Assembly (NCBI RefSeq): GCF_037038585.1 | Contig: NC_092520.1 | Location: forward strand, 10,476,001-10,540,000 | Source: Patagioenas fasciata | Lineage: Eukaryota > Chordata > Aves > Columbiformes > Columbidae | Direction: 5' to 3' | Length of the DNA: 64,000 nucleotides | Shown here: piece by piece, positions 38,255-51,200 of the stretch | Layout: each line of letters starts with the position of its first letter | How positions within the stretch are numbered: position 1 is the first letter of the stretch | Program-made: the position numbers and the translations under genes | Notes under the pieces: model-generated | The model's input: only the letters and a program-made list of their open reading frames with translations | Database searches by the model: none | Told to the model about the DNA's origin: nothing

Positions 38255-40292
38255 CTGCAAGAAACAAAAAATTCCATTCTGCCTTATTTGCAGATTGTCT
38301 CATGCCATCCAGGGCTCCCATTTCTGACATTGGCTGACTTACCATATCGCTGAGGTGTAAAACCTGATCACAAGTATCAGATAGTTGTGATTAAAACTGC
38401 AGCCATTTCATGCACCGATATCTCTGCTCACTGCCTTTTCAATGGCTCTCCTTGGTGTTCATTATACATTGTTCCTCATGCAGCTGCTCATTAATTTCCC
38501 CATTACTTTTAAACCAATTTATTTAAGCCATAAAACAATAACCATGCTCCTATTATTCATTCCCTCATTGGCTTTTAATGCTAAGCTGGAAGAAACCCTA
38601 CTGATGCAAAAATCATATTTCTGTCTGAAGTCTTTTTTTTTTTAACTTTGTACAGGTAACTATTAAGATGACTAGGTCTGAAAAAGTAACAAAGGAAATC
38701 TTACATTTCTCCCTGAGAGTATTTTGCCAGCTGTTTTGAGCTGCCTTAATGGCAGAAAGCAGCCAAAATTGCTCCCTGAATGTAACCCGGAACATTCCAG
38801 CAATACTAACTCACCAGCATTTTTATAAGGTCAAATGCCCTTCCATTGCAGGGCATTACCCTTCCTCAGTTTTCTCTCCTAATATGATAGAAAGGCAGAG
38901 AGAAGTTACATCTTATTGAGGCTTCCACATTGACTGCACTGCTGAACGACCTGCAACGTTGCTCATATCAATGCAAACACAGAGTCTTGGCCAACTTGGT
39001 CTTTTATATTCTAGAGGTATTTGCTGAAGGATGAGGTTGGCTCCCTGTTGTCACACAGGCGTGCTACTTCTGAGCAAAGGGAGCATGAAGCAAAACTGCC
39101 CTAATTTTGGTAGCAGTCAGCATTTTGGACTAACATCAGTGAACACAAAAGCTGTATGGCAGTGGAGAGCTGAATTTAACAACCCCTTGAGAAATCACGA
39201 GCAGCATTATGTTTCATGCTAGTTTTGCTCAAGAGCCATGAGAGAAAAGTGACTTTAAAGAAAGACTTAAAACAAAGTTGACTTAAATTAATTCAGTAGC
39301 TGCTCGATACACATTATTAGAAAACTTGCTTTGAATTTTCTATTATTATACTCCTGCTGTGTCATTGTAATGCAGTCTTGCTTCAGGTTTTATTTTAACT
39401 TAACAATAGCATACCAGGTTCATCAATTAGGTATTTTCAAGAACCCCATGCCAGTTGATGTACATCATCCAGGCATTAAATCTGTGGAGTACGGTTCATA
39501 AGTACTGCAGCTATCATATTGGATAGCGTTCCTACCAGAGCTGTGAATGCTATGCTGTCTCCACCTGATACCAAGCAGATCCTTTGGGCAGGGTTTCTCA
39601 CTTCATTTCATGCTTTGCAGTAATGGTTAAGCTTGGCTCTGGGCCCACTGCAGTCATTGGAAAGCTTCCAGATGCAGCAGGGTAAAGAATCAGGCCTAGC
39701 TCATGTGATAAATTATGTAAAATGAAGATCATAAGCATAAATAGCTACAGGAGATGCCAAGATCTGAGGAATCAGCCCAGCTTTGGGGCTGGCAATACAT
39801 GACAATCAACAGTTCAGTATAATTTCCTGGCTTATACATAAAGAGATTTGTAACTTTTGTCTATATTTGAGGTGAAGGAATCCAAAGCTTTTAAAAATAG
39901 CTAGTTTCTCAAAATATTTATTTGAAAAGAAGATTTGAGCTTGCAAACTCCTCTAAGTATTCTGTTTTGATTCTTAGCCTAGAAATGACGCAGATTTCCC
40001 ATAAAACACGGCCAACTGTCTGGTCCGTGCCCTGGCCTGAAAGGACCTCTTTCCTAGAAAAGGAAGATATGGATTCCTGCCCACATCTAATCAAGTTCAG
40101 GCTACTAGACTAGATTATCTTAATGTTGTGTGGATGCACTTGCTCTTTCGCCCTAGCAATGAATCAGTCACTTGAGTTTATGGCCTCGTTTCCTGTTTTT
40201 ACCATCTGCAGTAATTCCCTTTTGCCGTTGACTGACAGTTTGCATAGACTACTACCCCAAGATCAGTTTACAAGCAGCATTAAGCCACATAC
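38255..40292 (-). other. NOX4: NOX4 intron
   Basis: A 2.04-kb intron with donor GTATGT and acceptor TTGCAG. It contains a poly-T tract near 38633-38643 and, at about 39634-39697, sequence resembling an old sauropsid repeat. No additional exon is seen. Confidence 0.88.
39634..39697. repeat. Possible ancient amniote repeat relic
   Basis: GGCTCTGGGCCCACTGCAGT, CATTGGAAAGCTTCCAGATG and AGAATCAGGCCTA resemble a dispersed repeat that I recall from reptile genomes (gggcccactgaagtcaatgg ... atcaggccc). Short, diverged and identified from memory only. Confidence 0.3.
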
Positions 40293-40361
40293 CTGTATTC
40301 CATCTGTTTGACTGAGGTACAGCTGGATGTTTACATAGTCCGGTCGATTTTCCTGCCAAAG
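40293..40361 (-). CDS. NOX4: NADPH oxidase 4, third-from-last coding exon
   Basis: A 69-bp exon of exactly 23 codons, read from 40361 down: LWQENRPDYVNIQLYLSQTD followed by GIQ. This agrees with the NOX4 segment FWQENRPDYVNIQ in human, with Phe replaced by Leu at the first position. The acceptor is CCTCGCAG|C, the donor is CAG|GTATGT, and both ends are phase 0. Open reading continues upstream of the acceptor into intron, so a larger frame can be read here, but the exon starts at 40361 because the preceding exon ends exactly at HNK. It belongs to the NADPH-binding lobe. Confidence 0.96.
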
Positions 40362-40947
40362 CTGCGAGGTTGATAAAAACAGCTGGTGAAAAAATATCCT
40401 TTCTCTTAATGTAAGTGTAAAGTCACTTGCACCTACTATTCTGAGAGACCTGGGCTTCAGCATCAGTGAAGTAAGCTTTTTAATGAAGAAACACTTGCAC
40501 AGCATCCCTTTGTGCACTCCAGAATGTTGCAAATCATGCTGTGTATATAGTATTATTTTAGGAAGCTACACTTCTCTTGAAATCTACCTGAAGTTGCAAA
40601 TCTCCCTCTTTTCTCAGTCTGTTTGCTAGCCAAAAGAATGCCACTAAATGCCACTCAGACTCCCCAACCTGCACATTCTTCTTCTTTCTCATAAATTTCA
40701 CAGATAAGTGTCCAGACTACTGGCACATGGCAACACTGTGCAATGAAAGACTGGTGACAGCTACTCAAACTGGTTTGTGCAGTTCCAAGAATAAATGGAG
40801 TCTGGATCAGGCAGCCAAAGCGCAAGTACTGCTGGAGCTTGCCTGTTTTCACCAAGGTTGCCTTTCTCTATAGCATGCCAGTTGCATGATGTGGTGGTAC
40901 TTTGTATTTATTAAGCTGGCAGTATCCCTCTAAGCAACACCCATTAC
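40362..40947 (-). other. NOX4: NOX4 short intron
   Basis: A 586-bp intron, the shortest of the gene in this window, with donor GTAATG and acceptor CTCGCAG. The donor lacks the usual G at +5, so it is weaker than the GTAAGT donors at 38153 and 45116. No repeat or ORF of note. Confidence 0.9.
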
Positions 40948-41056
40948 CTTGTTATGCAACATACAGAGCAGATCTGCAAACCAGCGGAAAGATTCAATGT
41001 CCCTGCACACCCAAATGAAGTAGAGTCTTCTGAGCTTGTAGCATTTCCAGCCGTCA
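40948..41056 (-). CDS. NOX4: NADPH oxidase 4, fourth-from-last coding exon
   Basis: Read from 41056 down, the exon encodes DGWKCYKLRRLYFIWVCRD then IESFRWFADLLCMLHNK. This matches the NOX4 stretch with LRRLYFIWVCRD and FRWFADLL, part of the NADPH-binding fold that follows the glycine-rich loop. The acceptor is TTTTCAAG|T and the donor is AAG|GTAATG. The first T completes a Leu codon (CT|T) begun in the preceding exon, and the exon ends on a codon boundary. The length is 109 bp. Compared with human (from memory), Asp-Asp-Trp reads Asp-Gly-Trp and Pro reads Cys in WKPYK. Confidence 0.97.
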
Positions 41057-43487
41057 CTTGAAAATAAAATGTTTGGATAATTAAAAATTATAATTTAAAA
41101 AGGAAATGTTTTATATCCATTAGTGGAAATGTAAATTTCCATTAGAAGCTAACTGCTAAGTTGTTCTTTATTCTATGATACATCAGACATTGGAATGACC
41201 AACACAAGCTATTAGGATGATGCTGAGAATATTAAATCTCTAGCACAGACCTAACACCCTTCACAGATACTGCTTCCACATTAGGGAATTGCCAGCTCTA
41301 CAGATTATTTGGGCAACAAATATGGATTCATGCATCATCATCAAACTTTTATTTCAAAGTAAAGCAGACATTCTAAGTTTAAGTGTATAATGTCAATTCT
41401 TTATTAGGTTTACAAAGCGATCCATAAGAGGAGAATATTGACAAATGCAATAATGTCAGGACTTAATTCTGCCTTTATACGTGAAAGGCTCTGGTTGATT
41501 ATAATTAATACTGTGGTGAAATCACAAAGACTAAATCAAATCAGAGCACCATTGTGTTAGGGAACTGAATGATATATTATAGTCCTCAGAAAATGCTGCT
41601 GGGTAACGTGCAGTCATAGGCAGATTCTGGTATTGCCTTTAGAAAAACAGGACTCTCCTGTCAGATTTCTAATGTAAATAAAACACAAATATAGCACAAA
41701 GGAAGGGTTGGAATGAACTGGGATAGAAAACAGGAGTGAAAAAAACCCTGATGATTAATGAGTACAAATATCCAGAAGTATCTTCTTAGTCGGTCAACAC
41801 TATTTTCTGTTTTTCTGATCACTGAAATGGTCAGTGCACAGATTGTTTCTTCCTCAAATAATTTTCAGATACAGAAGGCCATAGACTGTCAACTTCAAAT
41901 TCTAGCCTCAGGAGTCAACCCCAGCCAAAAAGTTTCATGGTACACCTCATCATACCCATTGTACATTATTTCAAACTCTACTGTTGCTGGCATATCCAGC
42001 AAGGGTATTGTATTAATAAACCTACATAAGTCATTATTCCAATCACTGTTTTACCTACCCATACCCCCAATTTTCACTGCAAGACTGAAAAGCAAGGATG
42101 GAGACATTCTCAGCAGCACATAAGGGCTGAGCACTCCTTCCCATGTAAACTCCCCACGGAGAAAAAAAAAAGTGTTTTAAGACTGGAGAGTACAGTGTCT
42201 TTCAAGTCCCAGTTTCAGCTTTTTCATTTGTAAACTGTTGACTTGCAGAGCAGGATTTCCTCCATCTTTTTCTGACTGCCTATACTAAGATAAGCCCTTA
42301 GGAAGGGTCACAATCTGGTCAGATGTGACAAGATAACTATGGGCAAGGAAAGGAAAGCAAGGAAAATAAGTGCCTTTCACCATGAAAAAAGGATAAAAGA
42401 AGAGAAAAATGCAAGGCATTTTGTACTGAGCTGCTGTAGCTCAGTAACAAAATACCACTTGATGAAACATTGCAGCTGGACAAAGAGGCTGGACTGCACG
42501 ACTTCATGAAACAAATGAAGAATAGATTTAAAATAGCACCTCAGATAACATAGGCTTGGGTCTGCCTCCAGCAGGGTATATTATGCAATACAGGTGCAAT
42601 CCCCCCATTACAACAAAATCCACATATATATAACACTTCTTGTGTGTTTCTGTGTTACCACTGCCCATAATAATAGCCACTATTTATAGACTCCTCTGCA
42701 TGAAAGCCACTTGCTTTCCTTACTGTAAGTTCTGTTTTTTAAAAAATAGGGCATAGGGTTCAACCGTTAAATGGAGGGAAGAGCAGGAGCAGGAATTAAA
42801 TCGTGTACATACAACGGGACCACAATTGCACAGGAAACAAATGACTCTGCATCAATAGGTTTCTGATTTCCACCAGACCTGCATGTCCTTGATACAACAG
42901 GACCGGTTGTTCATAAGGCAGTTTTGCATGTTCACACCTGCCAATTTCTGCTTCTAAGCCAGGGCATAGACAGCAATCAGATCATATACTAAGCTGGTGC
43001 TTTACTGATGTTCAAATACTGAGAAGGAAAGTAGGGTAAGACTATTACTTTCTTCCAGAATCACAGAATGATGCCCCTGTATATTGTACAGTGTACAAAG
43101 GGAAGATTTGCTATAACGGCACATTATGGGATTGGATGCTTGGAAGCCAATTTATGACTTTATCCAGATAAATGGACATTGCAAAAGTTTTTCAACACTA
43201 ATCTTCTATGGCAATGTCTGTGCAAGTTCCTACAGCCTCTGATAACACACCGGTAGAGGCAAAGATCTCATTACCTGCTGTTGGCCCATCATTATCACCT
43301 GTGACATTTTTGCTAAGCACTGTAAAGCATAATCCATCACAAGGAAAACTGTCACCTTATCCACCTGCGCCCCAGGTTTTCAGCAAAAATGTACCTGCTT
43401 TTTGAGAGGATCATCAATACACCCTCAGGAAAAGAAAATAAGGGAGCCTAAGATGGTCTTTGAGTGCTGCAGCACTATAAGAGAGGT

Positions 43488-43530
43488 GGGCCTGATAATT
43501 TTCAGAAGTTCTCAGCATTGTCAGGTCCAG
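43488..43530. repeat. Possible ancient amniote repeat relic
   Basis: GGGCCTGATAATTTTCAGAA followed by GTTCTCAGCATTGTCAGGTC closely resembles the opening of an old dispersed repeat recalled from sauropsid genomes (gggcctgattttcagaagtgctgagca). The match is short and from memory. Confidence 0.35.
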
Positions 43531-43774
43531 CCTAGATCAAGGACAGCACCTAAATTCCAGGCTTTAACTTTGCTTTGGAGTTAGAGCTGGCCACTGGCAT
43601 GTTCCTATAGCAATAAATGCTTTGGTTGTGCATTGTAAAACCCTCCCAAAGCCTTTCAAAACTTCAGGGAAGGCTTGCTGCTTTGGTTGGCTCTTTATAC
43701 ACTGCCTACGAAACAGGGGTGCTTAACCTGTGACTGGAGCTTTCAGCCAATACCTTAGCAAAGAAAACCCAATT

Positions 43775-43813
43775 AAAAAAAAAGTAAATAGCAATCATAA
43801 AAAAAAAAAAAGA
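43775..43813. repeat. A-rich tract with duplicated AGTAAATA units
   Basis: A9 GTAAATA, a short spacer, then A13 GAGTAAATA. It looks like a local duplication of a poly-A plus GTAAATA unit within a NOX4 intron. Confidence 0.7.
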
Positions 43814-44647
43814 GTAAATAAGAAGGCATATCTAAAATCTAGACTTCAAATGGAGTTAAACCTGCAAATGGTAACTGAATCCAACTTGATTCCTTTCCTT
43901 TAAAACCTTAAGCATTTCTAGCAGAAAGAGTGTCACAACTTTCTGACTCTTAAAAACTTACTATGATAGTCCATAGCTAATCTAAGCTCAGACTAGAGGA
44001 ACAGATCTATCTGAATGGTCTTATATAGCTGAATGATGGTGTGCTGTTCTAACACTGAGAGCTTCTACGCTTTTTTTGTCTCTTGCTCATTACTACCACA
44101 CCATCTGAAATACAGTGACGATGGTCTATTGGCCTCCACAAACACACTCCATCCTGACAAGAGCAGCAGTCACTTCTGGCTCTGAAGCCTGTGATTTTGT
44201 TGGTGTAAATCTATCTTTGTTCTGTATATTTCTGTAGCAACAGCCCTAATGAAGACTGGGCAGTCTCAGTGATTTGCTGGCAAGTGAAAGAGATACAAGC
44301 TGCAGTAGCTCTGTGATATTTTGGCATTATAAAACAGCAACTACCTGGGCTTACTAGGCTCACTGTATTGAATTTAGTCTTGATTTGCGTCCTCTGAATA
44401 ATATAGGCTGTGTATATAGCTGCAAATTCAAGCATTCCCAGGTACTGTATCAGATCTATTTTAGGAGATTCTATGGCATACATTTTGTATGCATTGACTG
44501 GTTGTCCCCCAAACAGATCCTTTCCAGGGATCATTCTCAGAAGAATGTCTGCATACAGTCACGCCGTTTGGGAAACTAAGATGATTGTGAATTAGAGCCT
44601 TTGTAAGCTCAGTTCATTTATCATGTGGGGAAGGCAGAAATCCAGAA

Positions 44648-44823
44648 GAGAAGCACTGGAACAGGCTGCCCAGAGAGGTTGTGGAGTCTCCTTCTCTGGA
44701 GACATTCAAACCCACCTGGACACATTCCTGTGTGATCTGCTCTGGTGAACCTGCTTTAGCAGGTGGGTTGGAACAGACGATATCAAAAGGTCCCTTCCAA
44801 CCCCAACCATTCTGTGATTATGT
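44648..44823 (+). mobile_element. CR1 LINE 3'-end fragment, antisense to NOX4
   Basis: The sense-strand CR1 tail: GCACTGGAACAGGCTGCCCA, GAGAGGTTGTGGAGTCTCCT, TCTGGAGACATTCAAACCCA, then AAAAGGTCCCTTCCAACCCC and CATTCTGTGATTATGTG. The end is the usual CR1 ATTCTATGA-type 3' terminus. It is the only clear CR1 in the window lying on the + strand, and again it is antisense to the host gene. Confidence 0.93.
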
Positions 44824-45116
44824 GAAGGGCTGTAACTACATTAATCACAAGCAGGGCTGGTGGCAGGATTTAAAGGCCTATGACACTGTCCCAGCTCAGG
44901 TGCACTACTGGCTCAGCTCTGCCACAACTCTGGCTTACAAAGCATGAGATGATTTAAGCTCTTCAGGGGACATTTCAGTCCCCTACCTCTCTCCAAGGAA
45001 CCATTCACTTATCTTATGCAATGGAAGTTTTTAAGTACTCTGAAAGCCTTTCTGACATGCACTACTATGGTAAACTAGGGAAAGAATGTCTTTAAAAGGC
45101 TCAAGAGCTCACTTAC

Positions 45117-45236
45117 AGCAGTGTGTTGAGTATGGATGCAAACGGTGTAACTCCAATACCTCCAGCCACGCAAAGGCTGATCTCATAGTTCAGGGATTCC
45201 TCAAAGGGACTTCCAAAAGGTCCATCCACATACAGT
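45117..45236 (-). CDS. NOX4: NADPH oxidase 4, fifth-from-last coding exon (NADPH loop)
   Basis: Read from 45236 down, the exon encodes [38 protein letters not shown] and L. GGIGVTPF is the glycine-rich NADPH-binding loop of the ferredoxin-reductase-like domain, and DGPFGSP is the conserved strand-turn just ahead of it in all NOX enzymes. The acceptor is TTCTGCAG|A, where the first A completes a Lys codon from the exon upstream. The donor is CT|GTAAGT. The length is 120 bp with no stop. The FAD-binding HPFT segment, the haem-bearing membrane helices and the NOX4-specific long E-loop lie in upstream exons outside the window or unrecognised. Confidence 0.97.
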
Positions 45237-48200
45237 CTGCAGAAAAAGCAAAAAGAACACTTTTAGAGACAACTGCTAAAATCAGAGGACAGAGAAAAAG
45301 AAAAGCGAGCTGGAATTAAAACCCTATAAAGAATTTCTTTTATTTTTTTTGTTAGTCTTGGGAGGCAGAATATGAAAACCTTTTTCCTGGAAAGCTTTAT
45401 GTGGAAAGAAACCAATGTAGAGGTGGTATGAAAAATTGTTGTGTAAAAACTCTTGGCACGTTCTATGATTAGACAAATCATTTCTTAATCAAACAAGTGA
45501 AGGTGACTGAATTATGACTGCCCTATTTCTCTAGCATTAGAGGGCAAAGAAAATGCTGCACTGGAAACAGTAACAAATTGGTAGGATGTATGCAGGAAGA
45601 CAAAGACTTTGGCTAGTCTTCCCTAGGAGATTCATCTCTTGAACATCAGAAACAGCTATGATGGACAAAGAGTTGAAAAAAATCTAGTTTTCCTGGCTTC
45701 TCATAATGCTTTTCAAGGGCCCTCAGGGAATAAAGAAGATGGGACACATTCCCCTCCTGCAACGTGCAAAAGAACAAATTAACATCTGACTACTTCTTCA
45801 CTTCATGTCCAGATCCTTGGGAATGTGAGTGATCCCAATCTTACAGGCTACATGAAGAGGGAGAAAAATTGCTGAGTTGTACCCCCTTCACTCATGCCTC
45901 TCTATCCACCTGTTTTTAAAGATAGTTTAGGAGACTGAGTCCCACTTCCAACCCATTTTGAAATATTTCAGATACTGCTGGAAAGTCAGTTGAACTACAA
46001 TTTAACAATAAGCTTGTAGGCATCCAAAGGTCTGACCTCCAAATCTTTCCTACAGGAAAGGTCATCCATAGACAGCTTAAAATTTATGGACTGCAATTTT
46101 TCTAATAAGATTCACACAACCCTTATTCTACTGCTGGAATACCAACTGTGTATCTTACTTCAGTAATAGATTCACCTTTACAAACTATCATGAAGAGAAC
46201 TTGAGCAGTGCCTTTAGGTAAGGTCCATTCTGTGTACGAGCAGCTCACTGGATCACCACATTTTAGGTAGCGAGTGAATACAGCAAAGTGTGATGGGACC
46301 AGCACAGCATTCAGCAGCTCAGTCACTAGGAATTTGCTGGCAGCGAGGCTGACATCAGCCTTTGGCCTGAGTCCACAAAGAAGTTCCAACATATGTCTTC
46401 TTATGCACACACACACATGCTGGTACTAATATGCAACTAAGCTAGGAATACTATTTCTCTAATAAAAGGGCATAAACTTGTTCTTTATACCATCAGCCAG
46501 AGAACTAAAGGCCGAGGAGATGCCTCTTTTACCAGACAAAACCTTCCAACCCTCATCTGATTCCTTCTTTTTGAGGTTGCATCTTAGCCATAGCTTAAGA
46601 TGTCAGTCTGACCTAATTTCTTTTAGTTTTGTGGTCTGACCCTTTGCATCTTACTAGTCAGGACAACATCTTGTCTGGGTGTCTTTAGTCAATATGGTCC
46701 TTTCTAGCAAATTTCTTCCAGACCTTTGCTATTGCTGACATCTTGATGTCTCACATTAGGCTCCTTCTTCTACAAGTGTCTTATCTAAACACAGATAAGT
46801 ACCTACTTTCTGATGGATCTGGAGGCAAACAGGCTGATCTTTAACAATGCCCTGTCTTATAAACTCCCTTCTTGTCTCTTGATGTCCTACCTGGAGAGAA
46901 AGGGAGAAGACACTGGACCAGCCACAACCATCATCAGAAAGCATCAGAAGTACTGGCAGTAGGTATTTTAAAATAACCAAAATTCCTCACTGATATTCAT
47001 AAATAATCAATCTGCAATGAAAATACGCTTATTCTTATTTCTGTCTTTGTATTCTGAAGTCACTATGGTATTCTACAAATGTTCTCTTGGAGAATCTCAG
47101 CTTTTCAGTGTCAAATATGTTAGTACCAGCAACATGAGAATACTAGAAAAACAACTTCACTCTTTGAATTCTTTTGCACAATGGGGCCAAGAAAAACTTA
47201 GCTGGAGATGTGCATACAATATAAACAGAACTTTAAGTGTCTTCTCATTAAATGTTTCCTGTTACATAGCACTTTATACCCCATTTGTTTAACAAAGGTT
47301 TATTTTCCACTAATGAAATGATACCACTGCTGGTGTAGAGTGCAACAGCAGCTCATTTAGATGTTGCACCATCATTTGACTGACTGAGGAGGTAAAGGAG
47401 CATCTCTTATTTAAATAAGCAGCAAGGGAAATGTAGAGAAGCAGGTCATTACTCTGAAACAAATCTGGTCCAGGGGACATTTTGAGCAAAGTCTACAAAT
47501 GTTATGGGTCTCAGATGTGTATCACAACAGAGATCTAATTCTGGGATATCAGTGTAAGGCAAAAAGAAAAAAAAATACTGGATAACGGAGACGAGCAACT
47601 GAACTCCACTGTCATTCCTGGCATACCACTCATACATATGTTGCCCTAATAGGATCCTGTCTAGTTGGTGAAATCTGGAGAATTGCTCCTAAAGGTATGA
47701 AAGGCATAAGCACAGGCCTGAGGGAAATTCCTTGCATTTTGTACAAGCAGCACAAACTTTCATTTGGATATACAGACTTAGAGCCAACATTTTTGGGGAA
47801 AAACACAAACAAAACAAGCAAACTAGCAAATGAGATTTTTCCAGATATTACCACAGTGGATGTGACAATATTCATATACTGTAGGGGCGGAACTGCACTT
47901 AAGCCTACTTGAGGACTATCTAAAATACATATGACTGTCTGACCTCAGAAGAAATTCCTGGAAAGTCTGAGTGCCACTGAATCCCACTGACATGATCAGG
48001 AGTCAAAACGTGCAAAACTAGATGCGGTCACCGCAAACCAGTCAATCACAGTGCATAATTCCACACCAGAAATTCAAGAAACAACCTTAAATTAAATACA
48101 TATTTTGGTCAAATTGCTCCAGTTTGTGGCCCATTAGCCCCATCTGGCCTGCAAAATATTTCTATCTATCTGCTCACTGTATCTTTCTCTGAGGGAGAGA

Positions 48201-51200
48201 GGAGTAGTTGTTTGGACAGCAAATGCAGCCAGAGGAGCCAAGAGACTCCTGCTGTGCCTGCATGCAGCCCAGCACAGAACAGCCAGAAGTCACCACTTCC
48301 AAGTGTGAGAAAGAGAAATGGGGAAAAAGCTGGAGAAATATTGCTACTGCGTTAACCCACTCCACAAGACTGCCTGCAAAGGCTGATTCCAAGGATAACA
48401 TGATCTCCCTGGAAGATTTTGTTGGATGTCATAAACACGCACTATTTAATCTCATTTTACTAAGGGGATAATTTATAACTAAAAAGAAATGTGGCTCTGA
48501 TGCCTTGATGGAAGTGGTCATTTAGGAATTGATTCTTCTTTTTATTCAAGTCAGTGGAATAAAGAAACCTCCTGATGCCGTATCAAGCAGTGCAGTGACG
48601 AACAGAGCAGCAATTCAGTCATGGACTTTTGCAGAGATTATGTGACTTTCACTTCCTACCAACATGTTTCTCCTTTCATTTGGTAGTACTGAAAAGTTTC
48701 GCATAAAAGCAGTTCATTAACGCAAATGAAATCACACAGCGTTCAATAACAAGACAGACAAGCCAAGGGGGGTAAGATGACTTTTTGTTTCTTGAGTTGT
48801 GCCCCATGCTATGCTCTCCTATCCCCCCAGCTTTCATTTAATTAACATGATGGAAGGGAGTGGAATTTTACCAAAAGTTTAGAAATTCCTCCTTCAGGCA
48901 AACTTATTCAAATAACGAGTTGTTCTTTTTACATTTCTTCATTTCCAGTCTCAGGAGTGCTCTCAGCTATTCTGGCATGATTTCTTAGCTCACAAACAGA
49001 AAAAAAAGCTCCTCAAAAGAGAATCTATCACAAAAAATAGCAGAACACATTATTAAAAAGCATCTTAAAGATAGCTGGCAAACATATTTTCTATTTAGAG
49101 CACACTTACATTCTACAGTACAGCGGTACAGAAATATCCCAGCAAGCAACAAGAGAGCTTGTTCCAGCACTGGGCAATGTAACTGCACTAACATGGGGCT
49201 GTCACTAAACCAAGGGACACCGTCTCGGGGACACATGCAGCTGTACTGCTTTTGAGACCCAAGTTATTATCTTCCACAAGGAACAGCACTGTGGTGTGTG
49301 GAGACACCTGCCCACATATCTGTTGGACCTGGACCTCACTGGTTTATTGCAGGGTGTAGGTACCCTTAGAAAAGATTAATGCTTATATTGTACCTCACTA
49401 CCCAACTGTAAATGCTGATATTATATTTTTTTCCAGGCTCTTTGGGAGCTACTGTAAGACATTATCTGGGATATTACTGCAATAACAGATGGATAGCGGA
49501 GTTAATTCAAGAGCTTGTAGGAAATGTTAATTAAAGAAGTATCATCATTTGCCAGCTGAACGAAATGCTTGTATATGAAGTACTGCATAGAGCACAGTAA
49601 GTGAAGCCCTAGTCTGACTGAAGTTTGTGGCAAAACTCTTAGTAATGTCAACAGAGTAAGGATTTCACCTAGTATGAGATTCTATATCCTTAGAGCAGTA
49701 TTCAGTTTGTTACTAAGACCCAGGTTTCTTTGCAGGAGGACACAAAGTCCCTCATACAGTCAAAAGAGATGCAGTCAATATAGTTAATGAGGCCTAAGAG
49801 AGATTCAGGACATGATGACCTGTTTTCTATGTCTACTGACTATACTGACTCAGATTAACAGAACCTTAGAGATCTGTGTCCCTCTGAAAGGCAGCTGAAG
49901 GCCAAGCAGGACAGAAGTGGCACTAGACACCCAGCCAGAGGCACCTGAATCCAGACCCAGACTTCCACTGATATATTTGGAGCACTGATAACCTAGTTCA
50001 CACACAGACACCTACATTTAGACGTCTTTGGTTGGAGCTCAATACCTCACCTGATTCCCTGTGAGAAGAACATGTCATTGACTTCAAGAGATTTTGGATA
50101 AAGTTTTCCAAAACCACAATAAAATAAACCAAACAACTCTCCTACACTCATTCTTCTATTTAACTTGTCCTACCAAAATCACAGCTCAGTACTGCCATGA
50201 TGCATAGAGCCTGAGAACGCCAAGGAACCAAATGTCTGATGGCTGAAAACAGTCTCTTTACACTCTTCTGCCGCTGTTACTCTTATGCACCAGAAAGATG
50301 CCATCACCTCCCTTTGATAGCCCACAACATCAGCCTCCACCTCCACGTGATAAATATTCAAACAAGTGCCTTCATGTTCCTCCCACACTGCCCTTCATGC
50401 CTGGGAGGAAATCTCTGTAAACATCTGGAGAGCTATTTCATTATCTCCATTTAAATTCCTTCTTAAGACTCTTCTTTCTTCTAATGCCTAAAAAAACTAA
50501 AAACCAGAGGTTGACAGCAGTTAGCCTGATGATGTGCTTGCCTTAGCTTTGTCATATTCTGGCCCAATATTGTCTCAATGTTTCCCTGAATTTTGCTGTC
50601 TGATTGTATCCATCTGCTGTCTCCTGTTCTTCTAGTTCAAGTTGGTTTTGTCAGGACAGTCTCTCTGCTGTGTGATTGTGTGTATCGAGATGGTTTCCTG
50701 ATGCATGACTCGTTCTTCAGGGCACTAGGATAATACAGATAAATGAAGAATTACTGGAAACCACCCAAATCTGAAAGTTACATCAGAGGCAATCTTTCAT
50801 ATGGTAGAACTGCAGAAACCAAAACTGACTATGGGAGTGTTCCACACCACTTTGGAGTCAAAGGCTCAATTCAATTTTCAGTAAAAACCTAGTTGCAACA
50901 AATTACATTATTTCATTTTTTCAAAGAAGCTGCACTTACTGCTATTGAAGACTTTGAAATATTTTCTGCCACAAAAATCAAGACAGCCACTTCATCTTTT
51001 GAAGTCGACACATGACACTTGATGTCCTTATTTAAACTTCAATTAAGAAGTGTACACTCTGACAATATTTTTCCAGAGGGCTTGTGATTATTAACAGCAT
51101 TTCAGTACCAACAGCCTTTTACAGGCGAGGAACCACCACTGAACAAAGCATGTCATCCTTGGTTTGTACGGATTTCCAAAACTACAATGGCTTTTAGAGT

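Larger units (their letters stand above)
41057..45116 (-). other. NOX4: NOX4 intron
   Basis: A 4.06-kb intron with donor GTAAGT and acceptor TTCAAG. It contains an A-rich duplicated stretch at 43775-43813, a possible old repeat at 43488-43530 and a sense-strand CR1 3' end at 44648-44823. Two open frames (41758-42123 on +, 44211-44534 on -) have no recognisable similarity. Confidence 0.88.

Noticed and set aside
40362..40532. Coding extension upstream of the 69-bp NOX4 exon
   Set aside because: The frame stays open, but residues before LWQENRPDY do not match NOX4. The CTCGCAG acceptor and the phase of the preceding exon place the start at 40361.
41758..42123. 121-codon + strand ORF in a NOX4 intron
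   Set aside because: No recognisable domain and a chance length for AT-rich DNA.
44211..44534. 107-codon - strand ORF considered as a further NOX4 exon
   Set aside because: It lies between two exons that join each other in frame and shares no motif with NOX4.
48985..49236. - strand peptide QLHCPVLEQAL, considered as the NOX4 segment that contains LHCPSVSALENH
   Set aside because: Only four residues in a row agree. The following HPFTLT motif is absent and no splice sites fit, so it is a coincidence.
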